DNA of 64,000 bases from positions 1 to 64,000 of the forward strand of contig QOZR01000017.1 of NCBI GenBank assembly GCA_003576685.1, given 5' to 3'. The stretch's first letter is position 1. Each line of letters begins with the position of its first letter. Positions 17,303 to 25,902 of the stretch are shown in pieces. The translations under genes were made by a program, and so were the position numbers. The notes below the pieces were generated by a model. It was not told the DNA's origin. It searched no databases and saw only the letters and a list, made by a program, of their open reading frames with translations. This DNA comes from Virgifigura deserti (GTDB taxonomy: Bacteria; Pseudomonadota; Alphaproteobacteria; Dongiales; Dongiaceae).

Positions 17303-17499
17303 CGTGAAGACCGGCTGGTCGCCGCTTCCATGTCACGGCATCTATCAGCGACCGAGAACCGCTTCAAATATCGGCGCCCCCCTTCTTGCGCATTCGGGCA
17401 CTGCCAATAGGATTCGCTCCAATATCCTGCGTGGAAGACATTCAATCCTGTCAGGACAAACTGGACGGACGCTCCGCACACCTCAAAACTGACACTCAC
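17303..17499 (-). pseudogene. Decayed paralogue of the small CGASV protein at 22846
   Basis: From a GTG at 17499 the frame reads VSVSFEVCGASVQF and continues with GLNVFHAGYWSESYW, CPNAQEGG and RCRDMEAA. These align in order and spacing with the intact 77-residue protein encoded at 22846-23079 (CGACGASVKC, ALNVYHVSYGNDFY, CPKAQERA, KCPDIDAA). The first Cys of the CxxC pair and the Cys after CGASV are lost. The reading frame then runs on without a stop into the antisense of the desaturase gene, so the natural C-terminus is gone. The right end given is approximate. The remaining gap 17052-17302 holds no supported gene. Confidence 0.5.
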
Positions 17500-17564
17500 C
17501 GCAACCAGCGCCGCCTATCGAGCGCCCCCGATCAACCTGAGACAGCGTCGCCACCGGCGCGCTT

Positions 17565-18866
17565 TCATTCCTGATCGAGGAAGAAACGGAGCATCTCCCG
17601 CGCGGCGTCGGGTCCCCGTGGATCCGTATAGGAACCGATGGCGTTGCCGCCCGACCAGGCATGGCCGCCCCCGTGAATGAGCCAGTGCTCGAGAATCGCC
17701 CGCCCGCGCGTGTCGGCATGGAGAATCCGGCTGTAGGCGTGCCCGCCGGGCACCTGACCGCGCTCGACGCGTGTCTGCAGCTCCATGGCCGTGCCTGCCC
17801 TCGCCTGCGCGATGACTTGATCGCCGTTGCTGGGATGCACGGTCCTGTCCTGATCCCCGTGGAACACGATCGTTGGGACGATCCGCCGACGCCCCTCGGC
17901 GCTGAATGCGCTGCCGGATCGGCCCCCGACGGCCCCACCCTGTCGCATCGCAGCGAACGCAGAGGGAACGTCGGTGGCGGCGCCGGATGCGAGGCCCGAA
18001 TGTACACCGACCGCAGCGTAAAGGTCGGGGTAGGTCATCCCCATGGTGACGGCGGCGGCCGCACCAGCCGAGAGCCCGGCGACATAGACGCGTTGCGGGT
18101 CAACCGCGTAGTCGTCCATGATCTGGCGTGTGATGCCTGCGACCAGCGAGGGCTCGCCCTCGTCGCGCCGCTGGTCGCCCGGCCTGAACCAGTTCCAGCA
18201 CTTCGAAGAATTGGCGGATGCAGCCTGTGCGGGATAGGCGACAAGGCAGGTGCGCTCTTCGGCGAGCGCGTTCATGCACGTGCCGGCGGCGAAGTCGTCG
18301 GGCGACTGGGTGCAGCCGTGCAACATGACGATCAAAGGGACCGCCTGGCCGCGATAACCGCTGGGGATGTAGAGCTTGTAGGCGCGGCTTCCGGCTTGGT
18401 TGCTGTAGGACCCCGCAACGAACTGTCCGCCGGTCGGCGTAATGTCGCGCGCCGATGCCGGCGACGGCTGCGCCAGCCCGCCCGTTCCCGGCCCGGTGTC
18501 GATTCGCCCGGTACCGATTCGGTTGACCCGTTCGAGAAACCGGCGAAGCGCCCCGGGGACGTTCGGCCGGGCCGCTCCGTCGGTCCTATTGGGGAGACGG
18601 CTGTCGGTGCCGACCCCGAACGCAGGCCCGCCGGGTGAAGACGGCCGGTGCTCCGTTACTTCGACTGCCTCGGGCACCATGTCAATGATGTGCGCCGTGC
18701 GCTCTGCCGACGCGTCCCTGGCAATGCTGGACGTGGTGTCCGACGCCGGCTCGTCTCGAAGCCTGCCTCGAAGGATGCGTTGCAGGAGCGCCGTCGCTTC
18801 GGCAAGCCGGCCTGCGCGGGTGAGGCGCGTCGCCTCGATCATGTCGGGGTGCAGTTTGTGGTTCAT
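17565..18866 (-). CDS. PHB-depolymerase-family esterase (alpha/beta hydrolase)
   Basis: The 433-residue protein has a C-terminal alpha/beta hydrolase domain (about 150-430) of the extracellular PHB depolymerase/feruloyl esterase type. The oxyanion region is MLHGCTQSPDDFAAGT, the nucleophile elbow GLSAGAAAA, the acid region VFHGDQD and the His GGGHAWSGG. The N-terminal 150 residues start MNHKLHPDMIEATRLTRAGR and are helical then low-complexity, with no signal peptide, so it may act inside the cell, for example on PHB granules. A CopG/RHH regulator lies 110 bases upstream on the same strand, a pairing I have seen in other alphaproteobacteria. Confidence 0.85.
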   Translation of the reverse strand: MNHKLHPDMIEATRLTRAGRLAEATALLQRILRGRLRDEPASDTTSSIARDASAERTAHIIDMVPEAVEVTEHRPSSPGGPAFGVGTDSRLPNRTDGAARPNVPGALRRFLERVNRIGTGRIDTGPGTGGLAQPSPASARDITPTGGQFVAGSYSNQAGSRAYKLYIPSGYRGQAVPLIVMLHGCTQSPDDFAAGTCMNALAEERTCLVAYPAQAASANSSKCWNWFRPGDQRRDEGEPSLVAGITRQIMDDYAVDPQRVYVAGLSAGAAAAVTMGMTYPDLYAAVGVHSGLASGAATDVPSAFAAMRQGGAVGGRSGSAFSAEGRRRIVPTIVFHGDQDRTVHPSNGDQVIAQARAGTAMELQTRVERGQVPGGHAYSRILHADTRGRAILEHWLIHGGGHAWSGGNAIGSYTDPRGPDAAREMLRFFLDQE

Positions 18867-18976
18867 GCCTGGAGCGTCCTGTGCTCGGAAACAGCTCGAG
18901 CCTCCCCGCGAGGAAGCCTGTTCGGTTTCCCGGTTTGAAATGTCGTTGGTGGAGTCTGGCGGCGCGCCGCGATCGG

Positions 18977-19396
18977 TCAGCGCATCCGGTCGGCAAGAAC
19001 GGCCTTGACCGCCGGGCTGGCGTGTAGCGCGCCCAACACGAAGACCGAGTCGATCGTGGCGCGGGCAAGCTCGGGTGGGACATCCATGGCGATGCTGGCA
19101 AGGCCCAGTACATGAATCTGGAGCGTCTGCCCGGCCGCTTGCACCGCTTCGAGGTCTTCGCGGCTGTAGTGCCGCAGGCCGAGATCGACGCTTCGTCGAG
19201 CGATGGATTGCTTGACCACGTCTGCATGCCGTTCGAGCTGGTTGCGGATGGCGGTACGGATGAAGTCGGTGCGGTTCGAGTAGAACCCCTCCTGCACCAT
19301 CAGATCGACATGGCCAAGGTCGACATAGCCGAGATTGATTGTGATCTTCTCGCTGTCTCCCGCCTTCGGTCGCAGCTCCTGTACGTTGCTGGCCAT
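18977..19396 (-). CDS. CopG/ribbon-helix-helix family regulator
   Basis: The 139-residue protein begins MASNVQELRPKAGDSEK. Residues about 17-55 (ITINLGYVDLGHVDLMV then NRTDFIRTAIRNQLERH) form the beta-strand plus two-helix ribbon-helix-helix DNA-binding unit. The C-terminal half is a helical domain of unknown ligand. The frame is open five codons upstream, but GGTGAAAAG before the ATG at 19396 favours this start. A near-perfect palindrome just upstream is a likely autoregulatory site. It probably controls itself and the downstream esterase. Confidence 0.75.
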   Translation of the reverse strand: MASNVQELRPKAGDSEKITINLGYVDLGHVDLMVQEGFYSNRTDFIRTAIRNQLERHADVVKQSIARRSVDLGLRHYSREDLEAVQAAGQTLQIHVLGLASIAMDVPPELARATIDSVFVLGALHASPAVKAVLADRMR

Positions 19397-19401
19397 CTTT
19401 T

Positions 19402-19434
19402 CACCATCCATTTACCATCCATGTGGATGGTAAA
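19402..19434 (-). promoter_or_regulatory. Candidate operator of the RHH regulator
   Basis: TTTACCATCC (19411-19420) and GGATGGTAAA (19425-19434) are perfect 10-bp inverted arms around ATGT. A further half-site CACCATCCA lies at 19402-19410 in direct repeat with the left arm. The array starts six bases upstream of the regulator's start codon, so binding would block its transcription or translation. Multiple short half-sites in phase are typical for RHH proteins. Confidence 0.65.
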
Positions 19435-19556
19435 TAGGCTGATAGAGGTTCCTGTCAAGGCCATGCACTATGACGCAGCGTGAGCCGGGCGAGCACGTGA
19501 CCAAGCGGCCGGACAGCGCGGCCGTGTCTCACACGACCCCGGCTTGCCGCAGGGCT

Positions 19557-20204
19557 CTAACCAACCTGCCGAATGGAAAGGCTCTCAAATGCCGCAGGGC
19601 CCGAAGAGCTCTGCAGGACCATGGCGAGTGCGGTGCTGCGGTGCAGGATTTCGACTTGGCCGTAACCCCTCGGTACATCGGTCGGATCATGCTCGTACAA
19701 GCCGGCCTTGCCCCATTTGCTCTGAATCCTGGTGGCCGTTCCGCCCTGGACCGCGCTAACGATACCCGAATGCGTGATCACGCCTCCTTTTCGGTAGATC
19801 GCGATGTCGCCTACTTGCTGATCGCCATCTGCTCTGAGGATCCATCCTTGCTCGGCCAAGATGCTTTCGACGCGATCCTGTTGGGTCCATCCCCTACCCG
19901 CCCCAAAGGTAAATCCGTGGCAGTCGTAACGCGGCGTCGGGTCACCCAAGATCGTAACGGAGGGGTGGCTCGCGACAATGGCGTCGTTGATTGCGTCCAT
20001 CTCTTCACGCGAAAATGCAGCTTGAGTAGGAGAGGCACCGACCATGGCGGCAGGAGCGCGACTGTCGCGCGTCGAGCTTCCAATATCAGCTGTGAGCGGG
20101 ACAGGCTTTGGCGCTTCGACATGAGCGGACGCCGCTTGAGCAAGAAGAACAAGAGCGAATGCGAAGAGCGACCGCCTTATCTCCTTTCGTCTGCGCATCG
20201 GCAA
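19557..20204 (-). CDS. Exported DUF7689-like protein with C/H catalytic-type motifs
   Basis: The 215-residue protein has a basic start and hydrophobic stretch ending in ASAHVEA, a signal peptide cleaved near residue 28. The mature part has YDCHGFTFGAGRGW, QVGDIAIYRKGGVITHSGIV and SKWGKAGLYEHDP. The Cys, then a His in THSG, resemble the C-H order of NlpC/P60 and CHAP cysteine peptidases, and the motif set matches my memory of DUF7689. Periplasmic or secreted; substrate unknown. Confidence 0.6.
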   Translation of the reverse strand: MPMRRRKEIRRSLFAFALVLLAQAASAHVEAPKPVPLTADIGSSTRDSRAPAAMVGASPTQAAFSREEMDAINDAIVASHPSVTILGDPTPRYDCHGFTFGAGRGWTQQDRVESILAEQGWILRADGDQQVGDIAIYRKGGVITHSGIVSAVQGGTATRIQSKWGKAGLYEHDPTDVPRGYGQVEILHRSTALAMVLQSSSGPAAFESLSIRQVG

Positions 20205-20327
20205 CTCCTGCCTTAGAGTGCCTAATAGACCCTATCGTGAGATCTCAGCCTTGCGTGCCGGCTCGATCTGTCGATTGCAACGCCAGGGCCGGAACCTCTC
20301 TCGACCGATGCAAAATAGGGCAATCAG

Positions 20328-20585
20328 CTACCGGTGACCCACGGGAAGGAGCGAAAATGGGTGGGCTTCTTCACCGAGGCCCCAGCAGGGCCGGAAGATC
20401 CGATTCTGATTGCGCCGGAGAACCACGCTGTTGAACCCGGCCTGACCGGCCGCCTGGGCTTCCGCGACCGCCCCCGCCATGGCGGCATGCAATGTGGGAT
20501 AGGGGCCATATCGTTGATCTTCGCACTGGACATTCCACCCTGAGATCGTCTCGTCGATGAAATAAAGAAGTTCGGGTCTTGCCAT
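20328..20585 (-). CDS. Small hypothetical protein, DUF2188-like
   Basis: The 85-residue protein starts MARPELLYFIDETISGWNVQ and includes RYGPYPTLHAAMAGAVAEAQ, resembling the short beta-beta-alpha pattern of DUF2188-type proteins. AGAGGA lies nine bases before the ATG. No signal or membrane segment. Function unknown. Confidence 0.5.
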   Translation of the reverse strand: MARPELLYFIDETISGWNVQCEDQRYGPYPTLHAAMAGAVAEAQAAGQAGFNSVVLRRNQNRIFRPCWGLGEEAHPFSLLPVGHR

Positions 20586-20649
20586 TGTGCGCGTCCTCTT
20601 GCCTCAAGGCTGCATGGAAAATCGCGGCAGGTTCGGGCGAGGTACACAG

Positions 20650-20967
20650 TCAATCGCCGGGATCCGCGATTGCGGCTCTCTCGGACAACCGGATAAAGTC
20701 GCCGAGGACGGCGGCAATGAGCATCTGGCGGCGTGGATCCCGCGCTTCCGATGTGGCGGCAAAGAGGGTAATTAGATACCGGGCCTTCTCCGCTGCCTCT
20801 CGCCAGTTCTGTGCCGGAGCTGCAACAAGAAATTTCTCGAGCTCCTCCTGTCGGACCCGCAGTGCCGCCTGATCGGCTTGGACCTCAGAAAGGCGTCGCC
20901 GGATCTCAGTGGCCTCCTGCGCGGCCATGCCGCGATGCGTATCGAGTGCAATCGGATCGTCTGTCAT
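20650..20967 (-). CDS. Hypothetical coiled-coil protein
   Basis: The 105-residue protein begins MTDDPIALDTHRGMAAQEAT, followed by a Glu/Arg/Gln-rich coiled-coil (about 20-60) and a helical end. GGAGGT nine bases upstream of the ATG at 20967 sets the start; the frame is open further but without support. Function unknown. Confidence 0.55.
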   Translation of the reverse strand: MTDDPIALDTHRGMAAQEATEIRRRLSEVQADQAALRVRQEELEKFLVAAPAQNWREAAEKARYLITLFAATSEARDPRRQMLIAAVLGDFIRLSERAAIADPGD

Positions 20968-21035
20968 GGTCACGTACCTCCGCAGGTTTGTGCTCTTCGG
21001 CCAGGAACGGCCATGGCGGTGGTCACGCCATCGGC

Positions 21036-21170
21036 TTAGAAAAGCAGGCCGACGAGCAGAACGATGCCAATCATCAGGGCGATCCATGTCCATTCACTGG
21101 TGTTGAAAGCCAACCAATCGCTGGTCATCGATTTCATCCGGTCACCCATTCCGCCCTTGAGTCTCGCCAT
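21036..21170 (-). CDS. Small single-span membrane protein
   Basis: A 44-residue product, MARLKGGMGDRMKSMTSDWL then a C-terminal hydrophobic helix (WTWIALMIGIVLLVGLLF). AAGGCGG lies six bases before the ATG. Very short membrane proteins of this form are common in stress loci, but the call rests only on the frame, the ribosome-binding site and the hydrophobic segment. Confidence 0.4.
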   Translation of the reverse strand: MARLKGGMGDRMKSMTSDWLAFNTSEWTWIALMIGIVLLVGLLF

Positions 21171-21264
21171 ATCCGCCTTCCGAAGCCGGTTGTGGGCTGG
21201 TCCTTCGCGATCAGGCCCGGTCCCAGCGAAACCGAACGCAAGATGCCGGCGAAAGGAGAACAAG

Positions 21265-21411
21265 TCACTCAGGCCCCGGACCTCGCATCCGACTGCGGCG
21301 AACCGCGACATCACGCAACCGCTCCTTGAATTCACTCGGCGTGAGACCCGCACTGCGCGCCGCCTGTTGCAGGACATCGTCGATCTGCAAGTCATCGAGG
21401 GTCGGTTCCAT
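21265..21411 (-). CDS. Short hypothetical protein
   Basis: A 48-residue frame, MEPTLDDLQIDDVLQQAARS then AGLTPSEFKERLRDVAVRRS, has high third-position GC and a plausible amphipathic helix. There is no clear ribosome-binding site before the ATG. It may continue the series of small - strand genes of this region. Between 21412 and 21694 I see nothing else I can support. Confidence 0.35.
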   Translation of the reverse strand: MEPTLDDLQIDDVLQQAARSAGLTPSEFKERLRDVAVRRSRMRGPGPE

Positions 21412-21694
21412 GGCAAGGCTTCAAGTGATCATGCATCTCCTTCCAATCTCTCCAGAGCCGCGGTCCGCTCCAGCGGATCGAAATCGACGACCCAGCAAGG
21501 CCGCGCCGCCGAACTGCGCGGGCCGGAAGATCAAAGTTTCGATCCGGCGATAAGCAGGAGACGAAACGCCCACGAGCAGCTTCTGGTGTGGCTGCAGATG
21601 GCTGCGTCGCCGTCGGGGACAGCAATATGAGTCTCCTTCGACGACGCATCACCCTAGACGCAGGAGTCACGACTCCCGTAGCCGATCCTAGGGC

Positions 21695-21823
21695 CTACTT
21701 CTGAGGCGTGGCCTCTGGCTCGGCTTTGCTCGGCTGCAGCTGCGGCTGTTGTGCGGGCGGCGCAACCTTGGTCTTGTCGCCTTCCGGAGTATCGGACCGG
21801 GGCAGCGTCTGGTTCTGGTTCAT
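21695..21823 (-). CDS. Short Pro/Gln/Lys-rich protein
   Basis: The 42-residue product begins MNQNQTLPRSDTPEGDKTKV and is Pro/Gln/Lys-rich, probably disordered. GAAAGG nine bases before the ATG supports translation. Its upstream region is strikingly AT-rich. Function unknown. Confidence 0.4.
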   Translation of the reverse strand: MNQNQTLPRSDTPEGDKTKVAPPAQQPQLQPSKAEPEATPQK

Positions 21824-22445
21824 TTGAAAGCCTTTCAACGACACGACAATGATTTGCCGTGGAATCTCAAATTGGGCGATATGCCTTCGGATACAATCAT
21901 TAAATGAACTTTGCCGAATCAGGAAAACTCGAAATGACATAAAGGCGAGCATTATCAATCTCTTTGATTTTTTTATGATCGAATATTTAACTCAGAGAGC
22001 CGATTTTCAGGATCACTTCGCCACATCAGAGGGAAAACGTACCGGCAGTGAAGCGGCGTTTCGTTCGACGTAATGGAGGCGATCCGATAGACTCATTGCA
22101 TGTGAACGATCTGGCTTGGACAAGATGGATGCTTCCGAATCGGACCAGCCGCGATCCCAAGCAAGCGCAGGCTTGTCACCCGCCCCGAAAGAATGATCCG
22201 ATGCAGGCGCGTCTTTCCCTTCGACAATTTGCATCGACGTCCGATCGCTTCGCTGATGAGACTGAAGGAACAGCGGAACGCTATCCTACAGAGCGAAACC
22301 TGATGCTGGCGCAAGCTTGGCACGCCTGTCTGGAAGAACGGGACAGCCTTGGACCTACATCGGTCGGGTAGGCAGAAGAACTGCGGCCAGCACGCGACGC
22401 CCTAGGGGCGCGCGGCGAACCAGAGCGAAAGCAGATTGGCACGAC
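21824..22445. other. AT-rich then gene-poor stretch
   Basis: About 21840-22015 is far more AT-rich than the rest of the window and probably carries the promoter of the short - strand gene at 21823. From 22201 a 56-codon + strand frame (MQARLSLRQFAS...) exists with a weak GAAAG upstream and poor third-position GC; I do not call it. No RNA gene recognised. Confidence 0.35.
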
Positions 22446-22715
22446 ATGCCCAGTAACCAGACTCCCACGCTCAAGAACACGACCTTTGCGATCAAGGACA
22501 TCTATGTGCCGGCCAAACGTCGGGGGACGCTCGATCCCGCGACCGTGCACGCGCTCGCCGAGAGCATGTTGACGTCAGGTCAGCAGACGCCGATTCTTGT
22601 TCGCCGCGACGGCGAGCGTCTTGTCCTTGTGGAAGGACTTCATCGCTTAGAGGCATGCAAGGCACTCGGCGAAGAGACGATTGTCGGTCTCCTGGTCCAA
22701 GCCCGGCGGCATTAG
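22446..22715 (+). CDS. Stand-alone ParB N-terminal-like domain protein
   Basis: The 89-residue product begins MPSNQTPTLKNTTFAIKDIY. It includes LDPATVHALAESMLTSGQQT, PILVRRDGERLVLVEGLHRL and EACKALG, the ParB/Srx-type nucleotide-binding fold with its G-x-H-R motif. There is no helix-turn-helix or dimerisation domain, so it is not a chromosome-partitioning ParB. Single-domain proteins of this kind are widespread and mostly uncharacterised. Confidence 0.7.
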   Translation: MPSNQTPTLKNTTFAIKDIYVPAKRRGTLDPATVHALAESMLTSGQQTPILVRRDGERLVLVEGLHRLEACKALGEETIVGLLVQARRH

Positions 22716-22845
22716 GTCCATTCGAAGCGATCGGCGAACGGAGCTCGAGAAGGCCTTTCTCGGCACGGCCAGCGGGAATAAGAGGTGCGCCTGCGGCGAG
22801 TCTGTGCCAGGGTGGAGTGGGTTCCTTTAGAACAGCGAGGCCAGG

Positions 22846-23079
22846 ATGGCAACGGTGCGTTGCGGCGCGTGCGGGGCGTCCGTCAAATGTATTCGGACGG
22901 CGTTGAACGTCTACCATGTGAGCTACGGCAACGACTTCTATCGGGGATGTCCGAAGGCGCAGGAGCGGGCACGCCAGAATGGTCATTGGTCCACGATCAG
23001 GGATAAATGCCCCGACATCGATGCGGCGATCGATCGAGCCGTCCATGATCCCCAACTGTGGTCGGCGCCTGCCGTATAG
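22846..23079 (+). CDS. Small Cys-rich protein, CGASV family
   Basis: The 77-residue protein starts MATVRCGACGASVKC and continues ALNVYHVSYGNDFYRGCPKA and KCPDIDAAIDRAV. Five cysteines, with a CxxC near the N-terminus and later single Cys residues, suggest a small zinc-binding fold. A decayed homologue is encoded at 17499 on the other strand, so the family has at least two members here. AGGCCAGG precedes the ATG. No function is known to me. Confidence 0.6.
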   Translation: MATVRCGACGASVKCIRTALNVYHVSYGNDFYRGCPKAQERARQNGHWSTIRDKCPDIDAAIDRAVHDPQLWSAPAV

Positions 23080-23139
23080 AGCGAACTCGGAGCCGGTCGA
23101 CGGCGAACTCAGCACCGTTGGCGGTGCGGGCCGGGCACG

Positions 23140-23319
23140 CTATTTCTGCTTTTCGAACTCCTGCCGCGCTTCGCTCAGCCGAGCGGAGAAATGCGTGTAG
23201 TAGTCCCAGAGGTCGGCGGGAATATCGCGGCGACGGGTGTCGCCGGCGGCAGTCTTCTGCCGCGATGCCTCGGCCGCGAGGATAGCGGCGACGATCTTGT
23301 CGACTTGCTCAGTGTCCAT
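23140..23319 (-). CDS. Small hypothetical protein
   Basis: The 59-residue product starts MDTEQVDKIVAAILAAEASR, then has DIPADLWDYYTHFSARLSEA and ends in a charged helix. AAGGGAACC lies before the ATG at 23319. It is 36 bases downstream of the otsA stop codon on the same strand and may be co-transcribed. Function unknown. Confidence 0.5.
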   Translation of the reverse strand: MDTEQVDKIVAAILAAEASRQKTAAGDTRRRDIPADLWDYYTHFSARLSEARQEFEKQK

Positions 23320-23355
23320 GAATGGTTCCCTTGCCGGTGTAAGCGCAAAGAGCCT

Positions 23356-24741
23356 CTACGATAATTGGGACCGCGTCTCGCCCAAAGCGCGGAGAAAGTT
23401 CTCCCGCCACGCCGTAATGTTGTTGCGGCGCAAGATCATCATCATGGCGCGCCAGCGTTCGCATCTCTCATCGAGCGTCATCTGCGCCGCCATCTGCAAG
23501 GCTTCGGCGACGGCGTCGGGATCATAAGGATTGGCGATGATCGCGCCATCCAGCTCATATGCCGCCCCGGCGAAGGGCGAGAGAATCAGGACGCCGGGAT
23601 CACCGGGGTCCTGGGCCGCCACATACTCCTTGGCAACCAGATTCATCCCGTCCCGCAACGGGGTGACGAGGGCGATACGGCTGATACGGAGAAAGCCGCA
23701 GAGCGAGCGATGGGAGAAGCTCCTGTTCAGATACTGCATCGGCGTCCAATCGAGCTCCGAGAAGCGACCGGCGATATCACCGGCAAGCGCACCCAGCCTC
23801 TGGCGCAAAGCACGATACTCGGGAACGTTGCTGCGCGTTGCGGTGGCGATCTGTAGAAAGCGAACCCGGCCACGGTTCTCGGGATAGCGTTCGAGAAAGC
23901 AGGCGAAGGCTTTGAACCGGTGCTCCAGTCCCTTGCTGTAGTCGAGGCGGTCTACCCCGATGATCAGTTGCCGATTTCGGATGCCTTCCTCGAACCGTCG
24001 CAAGGTGCGGGACTTTACGGCGGGAACAGCCATTTCGGCGATGGCGTCGGGGTCGACGCCGATCGGAAACACACCGGCGCGGAAGGTCCGGCCAAAGGCA
24101 CGAATACGGCCGTCGGGTAACACCGCGCCGCTTGCGCCGCGACAGACGGCCTCGTGAAACGCGGTCAAGTCCTCGTTCGTCTGGAACCCGACGAGATCGT
24201 AGGCGCACAGCGATTCCAGCAGGCTGTCATAATGGGGAAGAGCAGCCAGCACGCCAAAGGACGGAAAAGGCGTGTGCAAAAAGAAGCCGATCCGCTGCTT
24301 GGCGCCAGCACGCCGTAAGTTCTCGGCCATGGGGATCAGGTGGTAATCATGCACCCAGACAAGATCGTCTGGGTGCAGCATCGAAATGAGCGCGTCGGCG
24401 AACAACGTATTCACCCGCTGATAGGCAGCAAAGTCCTCGCGGGTGAAGCTCATGAGATCGAGTCGGTAATGAAACAGCGGCCACAGGGCGGCATTGGAAA
24501 AGCCGTTATAGTAGCCTTCATAGTCCTTGCGGGGGAGGTCGACAGTGGCATATGTCAGCCCGTCGGCCTTGGTGACCTTTGGCTCCGCTGCTTGCTTTCC
24601 GGCGATCTCACCGCTCCAGCCGAACCATATTCCTCCAGTGTCGCGCAGAGCGTCGAAGATCCCGGTGGTCAATCCACCGCTGGCTTGCTTGCCTTTTGCT
24701 GGTAACGCGACACGATTCGAAACGACGACCAAACGGCTCAA
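23356..24741 (-). CDS. otsA: Alpha,alpha-trehalose-phosphate synthase (GT20)
   Basis: Makes trehalose-6-phosphate from UDP-glucose and glucose-6-phosphate. The protein has the GT-B layout of OtsA: N-terminal SRLVVVSNRVALPAKGK and SGGL loop, WFGWSGE, VWVHDYHLIPMAENLR, GFFLHTPFPSFGVL, then VDRLDYSKGL and LVTPLRDGMNLVAKEYVA in the nucleotide-binding half. At the start, GGAGG is seven bases before a TTG at 24741, while the ATG at 24747 has only one base of spacing, so TTG is preferred; an ATG at 24771 is also in frame. No otsB phosphatase is in the window. Trehalose is an osmo- and desiccation protectant. Confidence 0.93.
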   Translation of the reverse strand: MSRLVVVSNRVALPAKGKQASGGLTTGIFDALRDTGGIWFGWSGEIAGKQAAEPKVTKADGLTYATVDLPRKDYEGYYNGFSNAALWPLFHYRLDLMSFTREDFAAYQRVNTLFADALISMLHPDDLVWVHDYHLIPMAENLRRAGAKQRIGFFLHTPFPSFGVLAALPHYDSLLESLCAYDLVGFQTNEDLTAFHEAVCRGASGAVLPDGRIRAFGRTFRAGVFPIGVDPDAIAEMAVPAVKSRTLRRFEEGIRNRQLIIGVDRLDYSKGLEHRFKAFACFLERYPENRGRVRFLQIATATRSNVPEYRALRQRLGALAGDIAGRFSELDWTPMQYLNRSFSHRSLCGFLRISRIALVTPLRDGMNLVAKEYVAAQDPGDPGVLILSPFAGAAYELDGAIIANPYDPDAVAEALQMAAQMTLDERCERWRAMMMILRRNNITAWRENFLRALGETRSQLS

Positions 24742-24922
24742 GCGCATTCCTCCGAGACTTTCGTGTCGCATCCGAGCCAGTTTAAGAGGCTTCCTCCAAC
24801 CGAGCAACGCTACGCCGGGATCGGGCTTCCGATAAGGCTACGCGCAGATTTCTGCTTCTCTGAAGTGATGGAAGCACCAACTTCTTCCTGCGGGCGCCGA
24901 ACCGACGACCGGGAGAGGGAAA

Positions 24923-25621
24923 GTGGAACCGACCAGAGGCCTTCCCTGTCGGCGGATAACATCAGGGGTTGCGTTTTCAATGCATCGTCGCCGCGAGCAG
25001 ATCGCCGACAGTTGCATCCACGTCATGGGTGTGACGGCCAGTGTCGTTGCATTTGCCGCACTCATGGCTGTTGCGTTGAAGCAAGGCGGTTTGCTTCTGG
25101 TCGCCAGTTTGATGATCTATGGTACCGGCATTGTCACCACGTTCGGCTGCTCGGCACTTTACAACCTGACAGCGGCCCCCGCCCGGAAGGAAGTTCTCCG
25201 CCGCTTCGACCATGCCGCCATCTTTTTTATGATTGCGGGCACGTACACGCCCTTCACCCTGATCAACGTCGACGCTGCTTGGGAGCTGACCCTCTTCGTC
25301 TTCATATGGCTCATCGCTGCGAGCGGAGCCGCCGTGAAGCTGTTGTATCCGCGGCGCTTCGAGCGCCTCTCCATCGCACTCTATCTTCTGCTTGGTTGGA
25401 GCGTATCGATGACGTTGGAGCCGCTCCTTTCGACAGTCTCACTGCCGGTGATTATCCTTTTGGCAGTCGGAGGCCTGCTTTACAGCTTCGGTGTCGTTTT
25501 CCATCTCTGGGATCGCCTACCCTATCAAAACGCCATTTGGCATGGTTTCGTTCTTGCTGGCGCCGCCTGCCACTATGCAGCGATCCTCGACTATGTCACC
25601 GTCCCGAGCGGGCGCGCTTGA
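24923..25621 (+). CDS. Hemolysin III family (PAQR-like) membrane protein
   Basis: The 232-residue protein has seven hydrophobic segments and the family motifs EQIADSCIHVMG, FGCSALYNL, RRFDHAAIFFMIAGTYTPFT and the C-terminal FHLWDRLPYQNAIWHGFVL with conserved His. The conserved Ser/Asp/His set points to a zinc-dependent hydrolase-like membrane site, as in PAQR receptors; actual activity is unknown. The start is a GTG with GAGAGGG ahead; an in-frame ATG at 24980 directly precedes the conserved part and is an alternative. Confidence 0.85.
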   Translation: MEPTRGLPCRRITSGVAFSMHRRREQIADSCIHVMGVTASVVAFAALMAVALKQGGLLLVASLMIYGTGIVTTFGCSALYNLTAAPARKEVLRRFDHAAIFFMIAGTYTPFTLINVDAAWELTLFVFIWLIAASGAAVKLLYPRRFERLSIALYLLLGWSVSMTLEPLLSTVSLPVIILLAVGGLLYSFGVVFHLWDRLPYQNAIWHGFVLAGAACHYAAILDYVTVPSGRA

Positions 25622-25902
25622 CCCCGCCGCCACTCCTTGGCGCCGTACTTCGCCGGGTTGTAGGGCTATCGCCGAGTTCTGCCGATGCGGGTGCACAGGT
25701 GGGTGACATCGTCAGAAGACGGCCAGGGATTGCACCTCACCGAGACGCGCCCCATATTTAGAGTCTGTAGATTTTTTGCTTCACCTCTTGCCGTTTCGCC
25801 TTTCTCAGGCGTTCCTTCAAGATATCCATGAGGCCGAAAACTGCATGGCGCCACGCGAATGGTCGCGCGGCAGCTATCCAACTTTTATTGACGGAGGCCA
25901 TC

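Noticed and set aside
24763..25761. 332-residue + strand frame overlapping the hemolysin-III-family gene
   Set aside because: It is out of frame with the conserved membrane protein and has the Arg/Pro-rich composition of a shadow frame.
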